DNA of 64,000 bases from Sulfobacillus harzensis (GTDB lineage Bacteria > Bacillota > Sulfobacillia > Sulfobacillales > Sulfobacillaceae). The position numbers were made by a program, and so were the translations under genes. How positions within the stretch are numbered: position 1 is the stretch's first letter; each line of letters starts with the position of its first letter. The stretch lies in NCBI RefSeq assembly GCF_012933365.1, contig NZ_JABBVZ010000005.1, positions 1 to 64,000 on the forward strand, written 5' to 3'. Of the stretch, positions 1 to 7,320 are shown in pieces. The notes under the pieces are model-generated. The model was not told the origin of the DNA and made no database searches. It saw only the letters and a list, made by a program, of their open reading frames with translations.

Positions 1-75
1 AAGGCCCCCCATCCCCATTGCCCAAATGGTGTTCCCGTCTGGGTCATCGACACGGACCGACTTTTTCAGCAGAAT
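1..75 (-). pseudogene. Possible VOC/glyoxalase 3' fragment
   Basis: Reading the minus strand from 75 to the window edge gives 25 open codons that include VDDPDGNTIW, a motif typical of the C-terminal strand of glyoxalase/VOC proteins. The frame is preceded directly by a TAG (78..76) and has no start. It lies immediately downstream of the truncated HAD gene, so this may be a deletion or recombination joint between two genes. It runs off the window, and the short length keeps confidence low. Confidence 0.3.
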
Positions 76-257
76 CTAACTAAGGAAAACGGTTCAAAGC
101 GGTCCATCAGCGTCTCTAAAAAGGCATACTCCAACTGTTTTTGCCGCCATAGCGCCAAAAACCGTCCCGCGTCGCCGGCCCCGATTTCATCTTTCACGGC
201 TTGCGAAATTCGCTCGATATCCCAGAGCGTGCCATAGGCATCGAATACCACTAGCAT
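66..257 (-). pseudogene. Truncated haloacid dehalogenase-like (HAD) gene
   Basis: The start ATG (257..255) has a good ribosome site (aggagaag, 4 nt before). The first residues MLVVFDAYGTLWD carry the HAD motif I nucleophile pattern DxYGTL, and the following WRQKQLEYAFLETLMDRF matches the cap region of L-2-haloacid dehalogenases. The frame then stops after 63 codons, where the family normally runs to about 220 residues; motifs II to IV are absent. The sequence after the stop resembles a different family (VOC), so this looks like a gene broken by deletion and not a short enzyme. It starts 1 nt after the stop of the AhpD-like gene and would have been translated with it. Confidence 0.6.
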
Positions 258-258
258 G

Positions 259-579
259 CTACTTCTCCTCGCGCGGCGGCTTCCACCAATAGTGATGGGC
301 TTCTGAGGCGGCACGACCGCGATCTGCCATCGCTAACACAACCCCCGCCCCGACCGAGGCTGCCAAGTGTACCGCTTCTTGGATCTCCTCATCGCTGGCT
401 CCAGCCCGCTTCGCACCTGCGAAGTGGCTCACCGCTCAGGGTTCGCAGTGGTAGGCCAAAACCAGCGCAAGGTGCAGAAGCTCCTTCGTCTTGGCGTCCA
501 ACGCCCCTGCCTTGTGGGTTTCCTGAAAATATGCCTGAAACTCCCCGTTTCTCATAAATCCGTCGGAAACATTCGGCAT
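259..579 (-). CDS. AhpD/CMD-family protein, candidate selenoprotein (in-frame TGA at CxxU)
   Basis: This is a 106-residue carboxymuconolactone decarboxylase/AhpD-like protein if TGA at 438..436 is read through. It begins ATG (579..577) behind gggaggg. The N-terminal half ends in LALVLAYHCEP; the next codon is TGA, and the frame continues as AVSHFAGAKRAGASDEEIQEAV, ending at TAG 261..259. In this family the redox-active motif is CxxC followed by a His-containing helix; here the second Cys is exactly replaced by TGA, giving CEPU. A hairpin directly downstream resembles a bacterial SECIS. Members with CxxC act as thiol peroxidase/disulfide reductases, and Sec-containing relatives are known. The neighbour fdhD serves formate dehydrogenase, often a selenoenzyme. 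The alternative is a Cys-to-stop mutation in a decaying operon. No selABCD gene is in the window. Confidence 0.72.
406..427 (-). promoter_or_regulatory. Candidate bacterial SECIS element
   Basis: On the mRNA (minus) strand the TGA at 438..436 is followed by 17 nt and then the loop aggu. The loop is closed by a perfect 6-bp stem (cuucgc/gcgaag, 424..409) extended by a CC/GG pair beyond one A-C mismatch. Bacterial SECIS elements have a small apical loop with G in its first two positions, roughly 16 to 37 nt after UGA. As recalled, the E. coli fdhF element also has GCAGGU in the loop region with 17 nt between UGA and the loop. The match is in coding sequence, so chance cannot be excluded. Confidence 0.55.
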
Positions 580-602
580 CGGATTCCCTCCCTTTTGTTA
601 CG

Positions 603-624
603 AGCTGACTTTAGTGTATCAGCT
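603..624. promoter_or_regulatory. Inverted repeat in divergent ahpD-like/fdhD intergenic region
   Basis: The sequence agctga-N10-tcagct is a perfect 6-bp inverted repeat in the 130-bp region between the divergent AhpD-like gene and fdhD, about 25 bp upstream of the former's start. It could be an operator shared by both genes. No regulator family is recognised from it. Confidence 0.3.
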
Positions 625-650
625 ACTTTTCGGTTCGTGTAGTTCGCGCG

Positions 651-678
651 TTCCCACTCCTGGTGAATCCGCTATACT
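651..678 (+). promoter_or_regulatory. Possible fdhD promoter
   Basis: A good -10 (tatact, 673-678) lies 16 nt after a poor -35 (ttccca, 651-656). It would start transcription about 25 nt before the fdhD ATG. The -10 is convincing; the -35 is weak. Confidence 0.35.
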
Positions 679-709
679 AGAGTCAGGGGTTGTAAGGGAG
701 GGCGAGTCC

Positions 710-1495
710 ATGACCGACTTGATAGAAGGGGTAAAGCCTCAAGTCAGGCGCCACTGGCACAGCGGCCAATGGCACATGGAAACCGGCGAGGTTGTCGAGG
801 AGATAGCCGTCACGCTTTTCGTCAACGGTCAGGAATATGTCACGGTCGCGCTCACGCCTCTCGACCTGCGTGACTGGGTAACCGGATTCTTGGCAGGCGA
901 AGGACTCATCGAGCACGCATCCGATATCACCGTGTTTCTCTGGCGGCCCGAAGATGGGCAACTGTGGGTTCGCGTGCCCAACGCGCCCAAACATCCCCAG
1001 AAGGGGCGCTACCTCGGCTCATGCTGCGGCCAAAGTCGTCCGGGATTTTTCGAACCAAGCGGTATGAGCCCGCTTCAAGCGCCACTCACCCTTCACGTGG
1101 AAAAACTGCAAGCGGTGTTTGGCGAGCTTAGCCGCTGGTCCCACACGCAGCACTCCGGCGGACTTCATGTGGCCGGTCTCACTAATGGCGAGACCCTTTT
1201 ATTGGCCCGCGCCGATGTTGGACGCCACAACGCTCTGGATAAGCTGTACGGCGCCGCCCTGGCGAGAAACCCGATGGACTTCGGAGCCTCGGTCATTCTT
1301 TTCTCAGGCCGCTTGTCCGCAGAAATTATCTGGAAGACGCGGCTGATGGGCTGTCCCGCAATTGTCTCCAATGCAGCGCCCACCAGTCTTGGTCTTCGTT
1401 TGGCGGAGGACTTGGGCATTACTGCCGTCGGCTTTCTCCGCGACGATGAACTCAGCGTCTTCACTCACCCCGAACGGATTGTCAGCGCCCCTTGA
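710..1495 (+). CDS. fdhD: Formate dehydrogenase accessory sulfurtransferase FdhD
   Basis: This 261-residue protein transfers sulfur to the bis-MGD molybdenum cofactor of formate dehydrogenase. Recognisable features are the cysteine motif GSCCGQSR near residue 107, of the Firmicutes CCGxSR type, where the family places its sulfur-transfer cysteines. Also present are SGGLHVAGL, the strongly conserved [13 protein letters not shown] and the [15 protein letters not shown] block. The start at ATG 710 follows ggagggcgag; the open frame extends upstream but without a ribosome site. It overlaps the convergent enoyl-CoA hydratase gene by 14 nt at the 3' ends. No formate dehydrogenase gene is in the window, so its client is elsewhere. 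Its position beside the candidate selenoprotein is suggestive because many bacterial formate dehydrogenases carry Sec. Confidence 0.93.
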   Translation: MTDLIEGVKPQVRRHWHSGQWHMETGEVVEEIAVTLFVNGQEYVTVALTPLDLRDWVTGFLAGEGLIEHASDITVFLWRPEDGQLWVRVPNAPKHPQKGRYLGSCCGQSRPGFFEPSGMSPLQAPLTLHVEKLQAVFGELSRWSHTQHSGGLHVAGLTNGETLLLARADVGRHNALDKLYGAALARNPMDFGASVILFSGRLSAEIIWKTRLMGCPAIVSNAAPTSLGLRLAEDLGITAVGFLRDDELSVFTHPERIVSAP

Positions 1496-2249
1496 AATCG
1501 GGTGGGCGCTTTTCCAAGAAGGCTTGCATCCCCTCTTTTTGATCCTCTGAGGCAAAAAGCAGGCTGAAGAGCCGCCGCTCATGCAGAAGCCCCACGTCAA
1601 GCGGCGTGTCCAGCGCCGTCAACACCGACTCCTTGGCGAGGCGAACCGCTAAGGGCGGCATGGCGGCAATCTCCTCAGCCAGTTGCAGAGCACGGTTGAC
1701 CACCTCTTCTTTGGCCACAACCCGGTTAATGAGGCCCATAGCCAATGCCTCTTCAGCCGTGATGGTGCGGCCCGTCAGTACCATCTCCATGGCCCGCGCC
1801 TTCCCTATCGCTTTGGTCAGGCGTTGCGTTCCACCCGCTCCGGGCATAACCCCAATTTTAATCTCAGGTTGCCCGAAACGGGCGTTGTCACCGGCGATCA
1901 CCATATCACAGGCCATTACCAGTTCCATGCCGCCACCCAAAGCCCAACCGGCCACGGCGGCAATGAGCGGCTTGGAAAACTTCTTGATCGCTTCCCAGCG
2001 GGTAATCTGCCGGGAATTCAACATGCTCACGGCCGTATTCCCGGCGAGCTCCCCAATATCCGCTCCTGCCGCAAAGGCACGTTCATTGCCGGTAATCACG
2101 ACCGCCCTCACTGTCTCATCCTGATCGAGCGCCGTCAGTCGCTGTGACAATGCTTCCATCACTTCACTCGAGAGGGCGTTGAGAACCTCCGGTCGATTCA
2201 AGCGCAGCAGGGTCACCAACCCTCGTGATTCCTCTAAAATCACACTCAT
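1482..2249 (-). CDS. Enoyl-CoA hydratase/isomerase family protein
   Basis: A 255-residue crotonase-fold protein that hydrates or isomerises enoyl-CoA thioesters in fatty-acid or aromatic degradation. It shows the typical [16 protein letters not shown] start, the oxyanion-hole segment [11 protein letters not shown], and [18 protein letters not shown] followed by [19 protein letters not shown]. The latter contains the catalytic Glu positions of hydratases. The start ATG (2249..2247) overlaps the upstream EthD-like stop (ATGA), so the two are translationally coupled. With paaK it forms a three-gene set. The exact substrate cannot be told; a PaaF-like role is possible. Confidence 0.88.
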   Translation of the reverse strand: MSVILEESRGLVTLLRLNRPEVLNALSSEVMEALSQRLTALDQDETVRAVVITGNERAFAAGADIGELAGNTAVSMLNSRQITRWEAIKKFSKPLIAAVAGWALGGGMELVMACDMVIAGDNARFGQPEIKIGVMPGAGGTQRLTKAIGKARAMEMVLTGRTITAEEALAMGLINRVVAKEEVVNRALQLAEEIAAMPPLAVRLAKESVLTALDTPLDVGLLHERRLFSLLFASEDQKEGMQAFLEKRPPDFKGR

Positions 2250-2548
2250 TCCCAATTCACCACCCGCATTGTGACTAGATTGCCCGCAAACTGCTGCACA
2301 TCCCGTAAAGCGGCACGCCCCTCGGAAGACGCCAGCGCCGCATCCATCGCCGCCCGATTGGCAAAACGCATCTCCGCGACGATGTACCATTCGGCCGATT
2401 CGCCAGGAGCCAACGCCGACGGGTGCCCCCATTCCAGACTCAAGAGCCCCGGCATAGTACGGGCCAACGGTACATGATGATTCCGATAGTAGTCCAAAAA
2501 AGCCGCCTCGTCGGCCGGTCGTCGATAGAGCGCAAACAGAGATACCAT
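2246..2548 (-). CDS. EthD-domain small protein
   Basis: A 100-residue single-domain protein resembling the EthD/dimeric alpha-beta barrel family. The motif [19 protein letters not shown] corresponds to the family's xYxxxHxPL core, followed by a C-terminal [13 protein letters not shown] segment. Such proteins are accessory or small catalytic factors in degradation operons. The start at 2548 has aaggagg 8 nt upstream; a longer frame to 2572 lacks one. The end overlaps the enoyl-CoA hydratase start. Function beyond the fold is unknown. Confidence 0.75.
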   Translation of the reverse strand: MVSLFALYRRPADEAAFLDYYRNHHVPLARTMPGLLSLEWGHPSALAPGESAEWYIVAEMRFANRAAMDAALASSEGRAALRDVQQFAGNLVTMRVVNWE

Positions 2549-2561
2549 CCCTCTCGCCTCC

Positions 2562-3833
2562 TTACTGCCCAACCCGGTCTATGACACGGACCGCCTTCCC
2601 CTGACTTCGCGGCACCGTACCCTCGGCAACCACCCTCAATCCCAATTTTACGCCCAGTGAGCGCGACAATTGGGATTCCAACTGATGACCCATCTCCTCA
2701 GTCAGCGCCCGACTCTCCAACTCCACCACCAAATCGCGACGGGCCGGGGTTCCCTCCCAAACCAATTGATAGTGGCCGCTCACGGCCGGGTGCGACAACA
2801 GCACCCGCTCAATTTCGCTGGGAAATACATTCACTCCGTGAACAATCAACATGTCGTCGGAGCGACCATGAATGCGACTGATTCGGACCGAGGTTCTGCC
2901 GCAGACACAGGGTTCGGGATTTACCGAGACCAGGTCGCCGGTCCGATAACGAATCATCGGCATCGCTTCCTTGGTCAGGGTGGTCAGCACCAATTCGCCC
3001 ACTTCCCCGGGAGCAACGGGCTCCAGGGTGTTCGGATTAATAACTTCTACGTAGAAGAAATCTTCAAAGACATGCAGCCCATTTTTGCCATCCACACACT
3101 CAATCGCGACCCCAGGTCCGGTAATTTCAGAAAGCCCATAGATGTCCACGGCCTGAATGTGAAGCGCCTCTTCGAGACGTTTTCGCAAGCCGTCGCTCCA
3201 CGGCTCGGCCCCAAAAATCCCCGTTTTGAGCGACGTGTCGGCCGGATCAATTCCCATCTTTTCCATCGTCTCGGCGACAAAGAGCGCATAGCTCGGTGTG
3301 CACGAAAGTCCGTCCGGCTCCAGATCCATAATCATCTGCACTTGGCGGTCGGTTTGACCCCCTGAGGCGGGAATAACGGCCACGCCGAGACGCTCGGCTC
3401 CGGCGTGAAGGCCCAGCCCCCCAGTGAATAGCCCATAGCCATAAGCGTTTTGCAACGTTTGACCCGGCCTCATGCCGGCCGCAGCCAAGGACCGCGCCAC
3501 CACCTCGGCCCAATTGTCGAGATCATTTTGGGTATAGGCCACCACCGTAGGTTTCCCCCGAGTGCCGCTGGATGCATGAAACCGCCGCACTTGTTCTTTA
3601 GGGACGGCCAGAAGCCCCAATGGATAGTTGTCGCGCAGATCGCTCTTCTTGGTGAAGGGCAGTTCTCGCAACACCTCTTCCGCATGCGTGTCCAGGTGCG
3701 CCATCTGCGGCAAGCGCCCACGATAAAAAGGGACACGCTCGCGGGCCCAGTCAAAGGTCCAGGCAAGGCGTGTCCGCTGCAGTTCGCGGAGCCGACTCCG
3801 GTCCAATGTTTCCATTTCCCGATCCCAAATCAT
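2562..3833 (-). CDS. paaK: Phenylacetate-CoA ligase-type adenylate-forming enzyme
   Basis: A 423-residue ANL-superfamily ligase that activates an aryl or acyl acid to its CoA thioester through an AMP intermediate. The P-loop-like motif SSGTRGKPTVV (near residue 95) is followed by YGYGLFTGGLG, YGLSEITGPG, YRTGDLV and the C-terminal hinge GRSDDMLIVHGVNVFPSEIE, all typical of PaaK. The length matches the family. The start at 3833 (MIWDRE) lies behind a ggggggaag site; a 7-residue upstream extension has none. It heads the set with the EthD-like and hydratase genes. The remaining phenylacetate genes (epoxidase, ring cleavage) are absent, so the true acid substrate is uncertain. Confidence 0.87.
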   Translation of the reverse strand: MIWDREMETLDRSRLRELQRTRLAWTFDWARERVPFYRGRLPQMAHLDTHAEEVLRELPFTKKSDLRDNYPLGLLAVPKEQVRRFHASSGTRGKPTVVAYTQNDLDNWAEVVARSLAAAGMRPGQTLQNAYGYGLFTGGLGLHAGAERLGVAVIPASGGQTDRQVQMIMDLEPDGLSCTPSYALFVAETMEKMGIDPADTSLKTGIFGAEPWSDGLRKRLEEALHIQAVDIYGLSEITGPGVAIECVDGKNGLHVFEDFFYVEVINPNTLEPVAPGEVGELVLTTLTKEAMPMIRYRTGDLVSVNPEPCVCGRTSVRISRIHGRSDDMLIVHGVNVFPSEIERVLLSHPAVSGHYQLVWEGTPARRDLVVELESRALTEEMGHQLESQLSRSLGVKLGLRVVAEGTVPRSQGKAVRVIDRVGQ

Positions 3834-3968
3834 TCTCTTCCCCCCTCTGATCATCGTATCCCGGCACCATCAAGCGGTCAATCAAGAACCCCGCCTGGTC
3901 GTCCTGACATAACCCTGCCGGGTCGGGGAATGATCTGAGTGAAGCTCTCGTGGAAAGGGGGCAGCCTC

Positions 3969-5165
3969 ATGGCGCAGTCTCGCACTCAGCACGCGCTGGT
4001 GTTGGGGTCCCGCTTTGGCGGGCTCGCCGTCACTAGTTGGCTTAGGCGCCTATATTCGCCGAGCCGGTTGGCCATTACCGTCATTGATCAGTGGCATGAA
4101 ATGATCTTTCGTCCAGGCCTGGTCCATGCCATGGACACCGCCCCCGACACCTTAATGAGCGGCGTCACCATTCCGCTTCGCCCCTTTTGGCAAAAGCAGA
4201 AGGTGCGATTCCTACACGATACCATTGTCGGCATCGATCCGTCAGCCCGTGAGGTCTATACCGCCTCCCACGCTCCGGTGCGATATGACGTGTTGTTCAT
4301 TGCGACCGGCAGCAGCCCGGGGTGGAACCTCATTCCGGGACTCGCCCTCCACCATCAAGGCATATGCGAAGGATACATGGCCCGCCATACCGCCACCTTA
4401 AACAGGCAATACCCGGAAGGGCGGTTGGTCTTTGCCACGGGTCCAATTGACGCTCCCAACGAATGGCACCCGGCCATCAACGTGGGCTGTGAGTGTCCCC
4501 TATTCGAGACGGCACTCCTTTGGGACCAGCATTTACGCCAATCCAAACAACGCGAGGCCGCCGAGATTACCGTGCTCACACCCTCGCAACATATCGTGGA
4601 AATGGCGAGTCCCGCCGTTCGGGAGCGGTTGCAGGAACTGCTTCACAAACGCAATATTCGTCTCGTGACCCGGGCCGCCTTTCAACAGGTGACCGATCGG
4701 TTCATCACGCTGGCCCGTAAGGAAATCCCCTATGACCGCATGGTTTGGATCCCACCGCAGCAAGGTTCCCAATGGCTGCGGGGATCCGGGGTGGACGATG
4801 GCCTGGGGTGGGTGCCAACCGACGAATATCTGCAACACCCCGATTGGCCGGAAATCTATGCGGTGGGCGACGTGACCAGCCATCCTTGGCCCAAAATGGG
4901 CCATGCGGCCATGGTCCAGGCACGTGTGGCCGTCCATCACTGGGCCTGGCGGGAACAACGGCAGCGAAAAAAGCCACGCCCCTATGAGCCGCAGTTTCTG
5001 TGGGTGCTGGAAGTCGGTCGAGGAGACGCCCTGTTTGTGTTGTCCAATAAGGTCTATGGCGGCAAGCGCGAAGTCATTTTGCGCGGGCGCACGTCGTACT
5101 GGGCCAAGCAAATCTTTCAATGGACCTACACCCAGACCGCCGGGGCCTTGCCCATTATGCCTTAA
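3969..5165 (+). CDS. SQR-like FAD-dependent pyridine nucleotide-disulfide oxidoreductase
   Basis: This 398-residue flavoprotein resembles sulfide:quinone oxidoreductases and NADH dehydrogenase-2. An N-terminal FAD fold (ALVLGSRFGGLA) is followed by YDVLFIATGSSPGW. The segment NVGCECPLFE holds cysteines where SQRs have their first catalytic Cys, and IYAVGDVTSHPWPKMGHAA is the second FAD-binding motif. The C-terminal part (VLEVGRGDALFVLSNK) is the membrane-associated region, but I see no cysteine at the usual distal SQR active-site position. Sulfide oxidation is therefore not assured; it may be a type-II NADH dehydrogenase or an SQR-like protein. The start at 3969 follows aaggggg; the frame opens 10 codons earlier without a site. 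It is a single gene, convergent with the methyltransferase. Confidence 0.78.
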   Translation: MAQSRTQHALVLGSRFGGLAVTSWLRRLYSPSRLAITVIDQWHEMIFRPGLVHAMDTAPDTLMSGVTIPLRPFWQKQKVRFLHDTIVGIDPSAREVYTASHAPVRYDVLFIATGSSPGWNLIPGLALHHQGICEGYMARHTATLNRQYPEGRLVFATGPIDAPNEWHPAINVGCECPLFETALLWDQHLRQSKQREAAEITVLTPSQHIVEMASPAVRERLQELLHKRNIRLVTRAAFQQVTDRFITLARKEIPYDRMVWIPPQQGSQWLRGSGVDDGLGWVPTDEYLQHPDWPEIYAVGDVTSHPWPKMGHAAMVQARVAVHHWAWREQRQRKKPRPYEPQFLWVLEVGRGDALFVLSNKVYGGKREVILRGRTSYWAKQIFQWTYTQTAGALPIMP

Positions 5166-5171
5166 CGAAGA

Positions 5172-5879
5172 TTAACCCGGGGTTGCCGACCATAGCATGA
5201 CCACATCGGTCTCAGGCCTATGGCGCTCGATATTGCCATAGCCCGCGTCTCGCATCCGGTCGGGCAACGCCGGGGCCCGCCTCCAGCGGCGATGCGAGTC
5301 CGCCAGCCACCGATAGGGGGCCTGTTCCCTCGCTCCTGGCCAATCGGGAGCCAACCGGCGCTGGCCCCAAAACGGCAGCCAATGCTCAAAGTACAGATGG
5401 AAGCCCCACCCGCGCCAACCGATGGGTGTATGCGTCTCCAGAACCAGCAGGTGGCCAGATCCCGTGAGGCGCTTTTGCAATTGGGATAGAATCGCGTCGG
5501 GATTAGGCTGGTCTCGCAACACAAAGGTCAACAGCACCACGTCGTAGGTCTTGTCAGAGGATTCGATCCACTCCTCGAGTGGTTGATGCAGCGTCGGAAT
5601 GTGCTCAGGAACGTGCTGCAGCATGGCGGCGGAATAATCAACCCCGACCAGGTCGGCATGATCCATCGTGCGGGACAGGCGCTCGAGGAGATAGCCGGGT
5701 CCGCAGCCGACATCCGCGACCGACTCGGGTGCCCATGACTGAACCAATGCCGTGATATCGTCCATCCATCCCGGGTAGTCGCCGCGGGATACCCGAATGG
5801 TTTGGTCCACATACCGGTCTGCCATGAAGTCAAACGTCGCGCGCAAATCCTGTCTATGGCCATGATCGTCGGGATGCAT
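5172..5879 (-). CDS. Class I SAM-dependent methyltransferase
   Basis: A 235-residue Rossmann-fold methyltransferase. VADVGCGPGYLLERLS is motif I (SAM binding), GVDYSAAMLQHV is motif II with the ribose-binding Asp, and YDVVLLTFVLRDQPNP is the post-motif region. The segment GHLLVLETHTPIGWRG resembles ubiquinone/menaquinone-type methyltransferases. The C terminus is Arg/Trp-rich. It starts 26 nt inside the end of the upstream FMN enzyme gene, making it the last gene of the germination-receptor operon at 11163-5172. The methyl acceptor is unknown. Confidence 0.8.
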   Translation of the reverse strand: MHPDDHGHRQDLRATFDFMADRYVDQTIRVSRGDYPGWMDDITALVQSWAPESVADVGCGPGYLLERLSRTMDHADLVGVDYSAAMLQHVPEHIPTLHQPLEEWIESSDKTYDVVLLTFVLRDQPNPDAILSQLQKRLTGSGHLLVLETHTPIGWRGWGFHLYFEHWLPFWGQRRLAPDWPGAREQAPYRWLADSHRRWRRAPALPDRMRDAGYGNIERHRPETDVVMLWSATPG

Positions 5880-7320
5880 ACGCCCACTCCTCGCTGATGG
5901 TGGTTAGAATGCGATTGAGTTGGGCATATGATGCGACAAGCTCCCCAACTTTATGCGCAACCAAAGGCGGCGTCGGGCCATCGCCGTCAAACGGGAGTGA
6001 AAACACCCGCGCGGCCAGTGGCGTTCGGGCAATCAGGGGACAAGTCGCCCGCAATTCCGTCAACGAGGAAAGCCCCTGGGTCCGTAAAATCGTAGCCAAC
6101 TCGGCTCGCGTCGCATCAAGCCAATGGGTGATGTGCTCGCTAGCTTGGCCCACGTCCAATGAGGGCGCATGATTTCGCTTTGAGCGGGCAAAGGCCATTT
6201 GCGTCGGCGGCGTCATTGGCCAATGTTCCGCCACTTGTTCGTGCAAGGCGGCAAAGAGCAGTTCTGAACCCACGGCGACCGCGTCCGCTCCCAGTGCAAT
6301 CAGACGCGCGGCGTCGACCGCCCCATGCACGCCCCCCGAAACCACCAGACTCACACGGTCTCGAAATCCCGCCTGCATCAGCCATCGGTGCGCACGGTAG
6401 GCGGCGAGCGCGGTGGAAATGCCAAAGTAATCCGAAATCACGGCCGGGCTGCCGGCACTGCCGGCACCCGCACCATCTAGGGTGATCACATCGATATCCA
6501 AAGCGCACAAGAGCGCCAGATCAGATTCCAAATGCTGGCTGGCAGGAATTTTAACGCCTAAGGGACAATCCGACCGCTGGCGGCGCACTTCATCAACCCA
6601 TTCTTCGATGGAATGATAGGGGGCCGCTTCGATGACCGCTTCCCCATGAACTGCCTGGATGACTCGGGGCGGCAGGTCCGCGCGATCCTTGGTGAGCCCC
6701 TTGCCGGCCTCCGAAGCCTGCCCCCATTGCAGTTCAATCATATCCGCAAGATTCCGCACCGCTGGCTGATGAGCCCACCCTCCGCGGCTCTCCTGCAAAA
6801 TCCACCGTTCCGAAAACGCACGCTCCTCGGGGAGATAGGGTCCTTCTCCTGAAAGAATCGCAATGCCGGCTAAGGTGGCGGCTTGGGCCAACGCCACCTT
6901 GGTTTCAGCGCTGAGCGCAATCCCATAGCCCATGGGCGCAATCAGGATCGGCATAGCCAGGTGCAGTGGACGGCTCCGCTGAGCCCCCAGTGTCACCCTC
7001 AGGTCCACCGGAGCGTTTTGCGACCGCAGCTTGGGAACAAAGGTTGCCGGGTCAAACCCAATCGCGTTAAGCCAGTCAACCGCTGGCTTGGAACCCATGG
7101 GATGCTCTGCCGGCTGCCCAGACTCGGCCCGTTGCATCGTCATGAGGAGGTCCGCCAGCCCATGGGTGCGCATGGTGAAGAACATTTCCCACAAAGTGGA
7201 TTTCGGCTTCATTCCTAATGACGACTCCACGTGGCGCCCAAGACGCCGTCCGAACCATAAGATTCCCAGCAGCGCCAGCCCCAACGCCACGAAGGGGCTG
7301 ACAATTGCGAACGTCAGCAT
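5854..7320 (-). CDS. FMN-binding glutamate synthase-like protein, membrane anchored
   Basis: This 488-residue protein corresponds to the FMN/Fe-S central domain of glutamate synthase (GltB), without the amidotransferase domain. An N-terminal hydrophobic helix (VSPFVALGLALLGILWFG) suggests membrane anchoring. LAMPILIAPMGYGIALS, ILSGEGPYLPEE, GVKIPASQHLESDL, ITLDGAGAGSAGSP and the phosphate-binding VVSGGVHGAVDAARLIALGADAVAVG are the usual FMN-barrel elements. A late Cys cluster for a 3Fe-4S centre is not evident (only scattered Cys), so electron transfer may differ. The start ATG overlaps the gerB-like stop (TGATG). Being in a germination-receptor operon is unusual and suggests a spore-related role, which is inference. 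Confidence 0.82.
   Translation of the reverse strand: MLTFAIVSPFVALGLALLGILWFGRRLGRHVESSLGMKPKSTLWEMFFTMRTHGLADLLMTMQRAESGQPAEHPMGSKPAVDWLNAIGFDPATFVPKLRSQNAPVDLRVTLGAQRSRPLHLAMPILIAPMGYGIALSAETKVALAQAATLAGIAILSGEGPYLPEERAFSERWILQESRGGWAHQPAVRNLADMIELQWGQASEAGKGLTKDRADLPPRVIQAVHGEAVIEAAPYHSIEEWVDEVRRQRSDCPLGVKIPASQHLESDLALLCALDIDVITLDGAGAGSAGSPAVISDYFGISTALAAYRAHRWLMQAGFRDRVSLVVSGGVHGAVDAARLIALGADAVAVGSELLFAALHEQVAEHWPMTPPTQMAFARSKRNHAPSLDVGQASEHITHWLDATRAELATILRTQGLSSLTELRATCPLIARTPLAARVFSLPFDGDGPTPPLVAHKVGELVASYAQLNRILTTISEEWAYASRRSWP

Noticed and set aside
259-579. The interrupted AhpD-like gene as a plain pseudogene
   Set aside because: Not fully excluded, but the TGA falls exactly on the redox Cys, the rest of the frame is intact, and a SECIS-like hairpin is present; a random nonsense mutation would rarely give all three.
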